This document shows, one piece after another, positions 62,248 to 64,000 of a DNA stretch of 64,000 nt. The translations under genes were made by a program, and so were the position numbers. The DNA comes from Drechmeria coniospora (taxonomy: Eukaryota > Ascomycota > Sordariomycetes > Hypocreales > Ophiocordycipitaceae). The notes beneath the pieces were generated by a model that searched no databases, was not told where the DNA came from, and was given only the letters and a program-made list of their open reading frames with translations. Position 1 is the first letter of the stretch. Each line of letters opens with the position of its first letter. The stretch is from positions 1,984,001-2,048,000 of the forward strand of contig NC_054391.1 of the NCBI RefSeq assembly GCF_001625195.1. The letters run 5' to 3'.

Positions 62248-64000
62248 ATGGCCTCGCACAGCAGATCCCTCAACAATGACTACTCGGCCGGCCAAACCCC
62301 TAGACAACACTCACGGCATGGCACCACGGGTTCGCGCGGCAGCTGGCAGCCTGCCGAGGATGGGGAGCTGCAGAAAATGCAGGGCATGGGCTCGTCCGTT
62401 CTCAGCCAAGGCGAGAGGGAACGTGCCGTCGTCTCCTGGGCTTCCCTGCCGCACAAGGACCAGCTGCTCCTCCTCTTCCTGTGCCGCCTCGTCGACTTCC
62501 TGCAGGTGGCCTCCCTGCAGGCCTACGTCTTCTATCAGCTCAAGTCCATGGACGATTCTGCCTCGGACGCTCGCATCTCCCAGCAGGCAGGCCTGTTGCA
62601 GGGGTGCTTCACCGGCGCCCAGGTAGTCACCGCCATGCTCTGGGGGAAAGCCGCCGATGCAACCTGGTGTGGCCGAAAGTCGGTGCTCGTCGTCGGGCTC
62701 GCGGGCACCGCCTTTTCGTGTCTGGGCTACGGATTCGCCACCTCCTTCTGGGCGGCCGCCTTTTGGAGAGCTTTCGGGGGGGGCATCAACGGGACGGTCG
62801 GCATCATGTGAGTCTTCTTCAAGTCTCCGTCGTCCATGGTACGATGACGCCGTCGGCACCGGCTGACGATCAACTCAACGCCCACATCTGCCAGTCGCAC
62901 CATGATTGCCGAGATTACGAGAGAGAAAAAGTATCAGTCGCGCGCCTTCCTCCTCCTCCCCATGAGCTTCAACGTGGCTGGTATTCTGGGGCCAGGTAAC
63001 GCCGTGCCGTCCACTCGGTTCAGACGAGCTTGTCGCTGACACGGACAGTCATGGGCGGTATCCTCGCCGATCCGGCCAAGACTCTCCCCGGCCTCTTCGG
63101 AGCTGACGCCGTCTTGGGTTACAAGTGGATTCACGACTACCCATTTGCGCTCCCGAGCCTCATCAACTGCGCACTCTTGACCATCGTCACGGCCCTTGTA
63201 TTTCTCTTTCTCCGAGAGGTGAGTGGCGATGAACCCGCTCGGCGTATCCGTCGACGCAAGCTTACCAACGGCCGCAGACGTCCGAGGAGAGACGAGGCAA
63301 GTTTGACTACGGCCTGCATCTGGGTAACCGCATCAAGCAGGCCGTGGTTGGCCAGGCCGTCGTGGCCTATGACCCAGTTCCACGCCGGGACGTTGGCCCC
63401 GTGGAGCTCATGCAAGAAAAGGTGGCGGTCAAGGCTGCAGGCCGGCTTCCATTCCGCCGCATCTGGACGCGCAACGTCCTGTTCACGCTCGTCACGAGCG
63501 CATTCTACGACTTTCACCTCGGCGCCTTTGCCAATATCTGGGCCCTGTTCCTGTCGACGCCGCGCTACACGGCCCACGGATCCGGCCATCAGCGACGTCA
63601 CCTCCCGCTGCTCTTCACCGGCGGCCTCGGCATGCCGGCGTCGACGGTCGGCTTTGCCACCTCGATCCTCGGCATCTTGGGCATGCTGCTCCAGGTCAAG
63701 CTCTACCCCCCGATCCAGCAACGGCTCGGCACCATGCGCTCCTTTCGATACTTTCTCTTCCTCTTCCCCGTTGCCTACTTTGCCGCTCCCTACCTGTCCA
63801 TAGTCCCCTCGTCGACGACGCCACCTCAGCCGGCGGCAGGCCCCTTCATCTGGATCGGCATCATCTTGGTGCTCCTGCTGCAGGTGACGGCACGCACCTT
63901 TACCCTTCCGGCGAGCATCATTTTGCTCAACAACTGCAGTCCTCACCCGAGTGTGCTGGGCACCATCCACGGCCTCGGCCAGAGCGTGTCGGCGGGCTTC
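62248..64000 (+). CDS. DHA1-like MFS transporter, 3' part outside the window
   Basis: Major facilitator of the drug:H+ antiporter type, resembling the YCR023C-like fungal group (inference from overall layout). Exons 62248-62807, 62895-62995, 63049-63218, 63278 to beyond 64000; introns are 87, 53 and 59 nt, phases consistent. Residues 1-65 are polar, Ser/Gln-rich and cytoplasmic. Helix 1 begins at LLLLFLCRLVDFLQVASLQAYVFYQLKSM. The MFS motif A equivalent is LWGKAADATWCGRKSVLVVG, and motif C-like sequence is SFNVAGILGPVMGGILADP, created only by splicing. A long loop (GLHLGNRIKQAVVGQ...MQEKVAVK) separates the two halves. The last visible residues, TIHGLGQSVSAGF, fit helices 10-11, so only the final helices are missing. 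The ATG at 62248 is the first before the polar N-terminus; the frame is open upstream. Confidence 0.85.

Overview
The window is nuclear DNA of a filamentous ascomycete, most likely a Sordariomycete of the Hypocreales type. The evidence is GC-rich genes with short introns (mostly 50-90 nt, GTRNGT donors, GCTAAC/GCTGAC branch sites, YAG acceptors), a Zn2Cys6 regulator with a fungal-specific domain, a PDR-type ABC transporter, a Git1-type permease, and a nuclear copy of a fungal mitochondrial cox1 junction. Gene models were built by hand from conserved motifs and matching splice phases; no search or transcript data were available.

Left part (1-16 kb), gene-dense: a 5'-truncated type-B carboxylesterase (+), a metallophosphoesterase (-), a decayed gene of an uncharacterised fungal family (+, two frameshifts), a TFIIIC subunit Tfc6-like WD protein (+), a PAQR/Izh-type seven-helix membrane protein (-), the tiny ribosome-associated protein Tma7 in three exons (-), the spliceosomal kinase Prp4 in five exons (+), and a small secreted protein (+).

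Middle (16-39 kb), gene-poor: about 15 kb without a supportable gene, then one Ran1/Sks1-like protein kinase, then another 6.6 kb desert. These spacers hold minisatellites, homopolymer runs and islands of GTAC-core words (TACGGAGTAC / GTACTCCGTAC and relatives).

Right part (39-64 kb): a mitochondrial insertion (3' tail of a group I intron joined to a cox1 exon), a Zn2Cys6 transcription factor (-), a full-length PDR/ABC-G transporter (+), a Git1-like MFS permease (+) followed by a diverged ~118-bp tandem repeat, a sulfotransferase-fold protein with a C-terminal membrane anchor (-), a short orphan coding-like relic (-), and a DHA1-like MFS transporter running off the right edge (+). Three transporters and a regulator lie near one another, but there is no biosynthetic core enzyme, so a metabolite cluster is not supported.

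The Prp4, Tfc6 and Tma7 genes are core housekeeping functions (splicing, Pol III transcription, translation). The right part looks like accessory export/uptake functions. The most unusual structures are the GTAC-word islands, which occupy intergenic DNA throughout the window and were not seen inside exons, and the NUMT that preserves an intron-exon junction of mitochondrial DNA.
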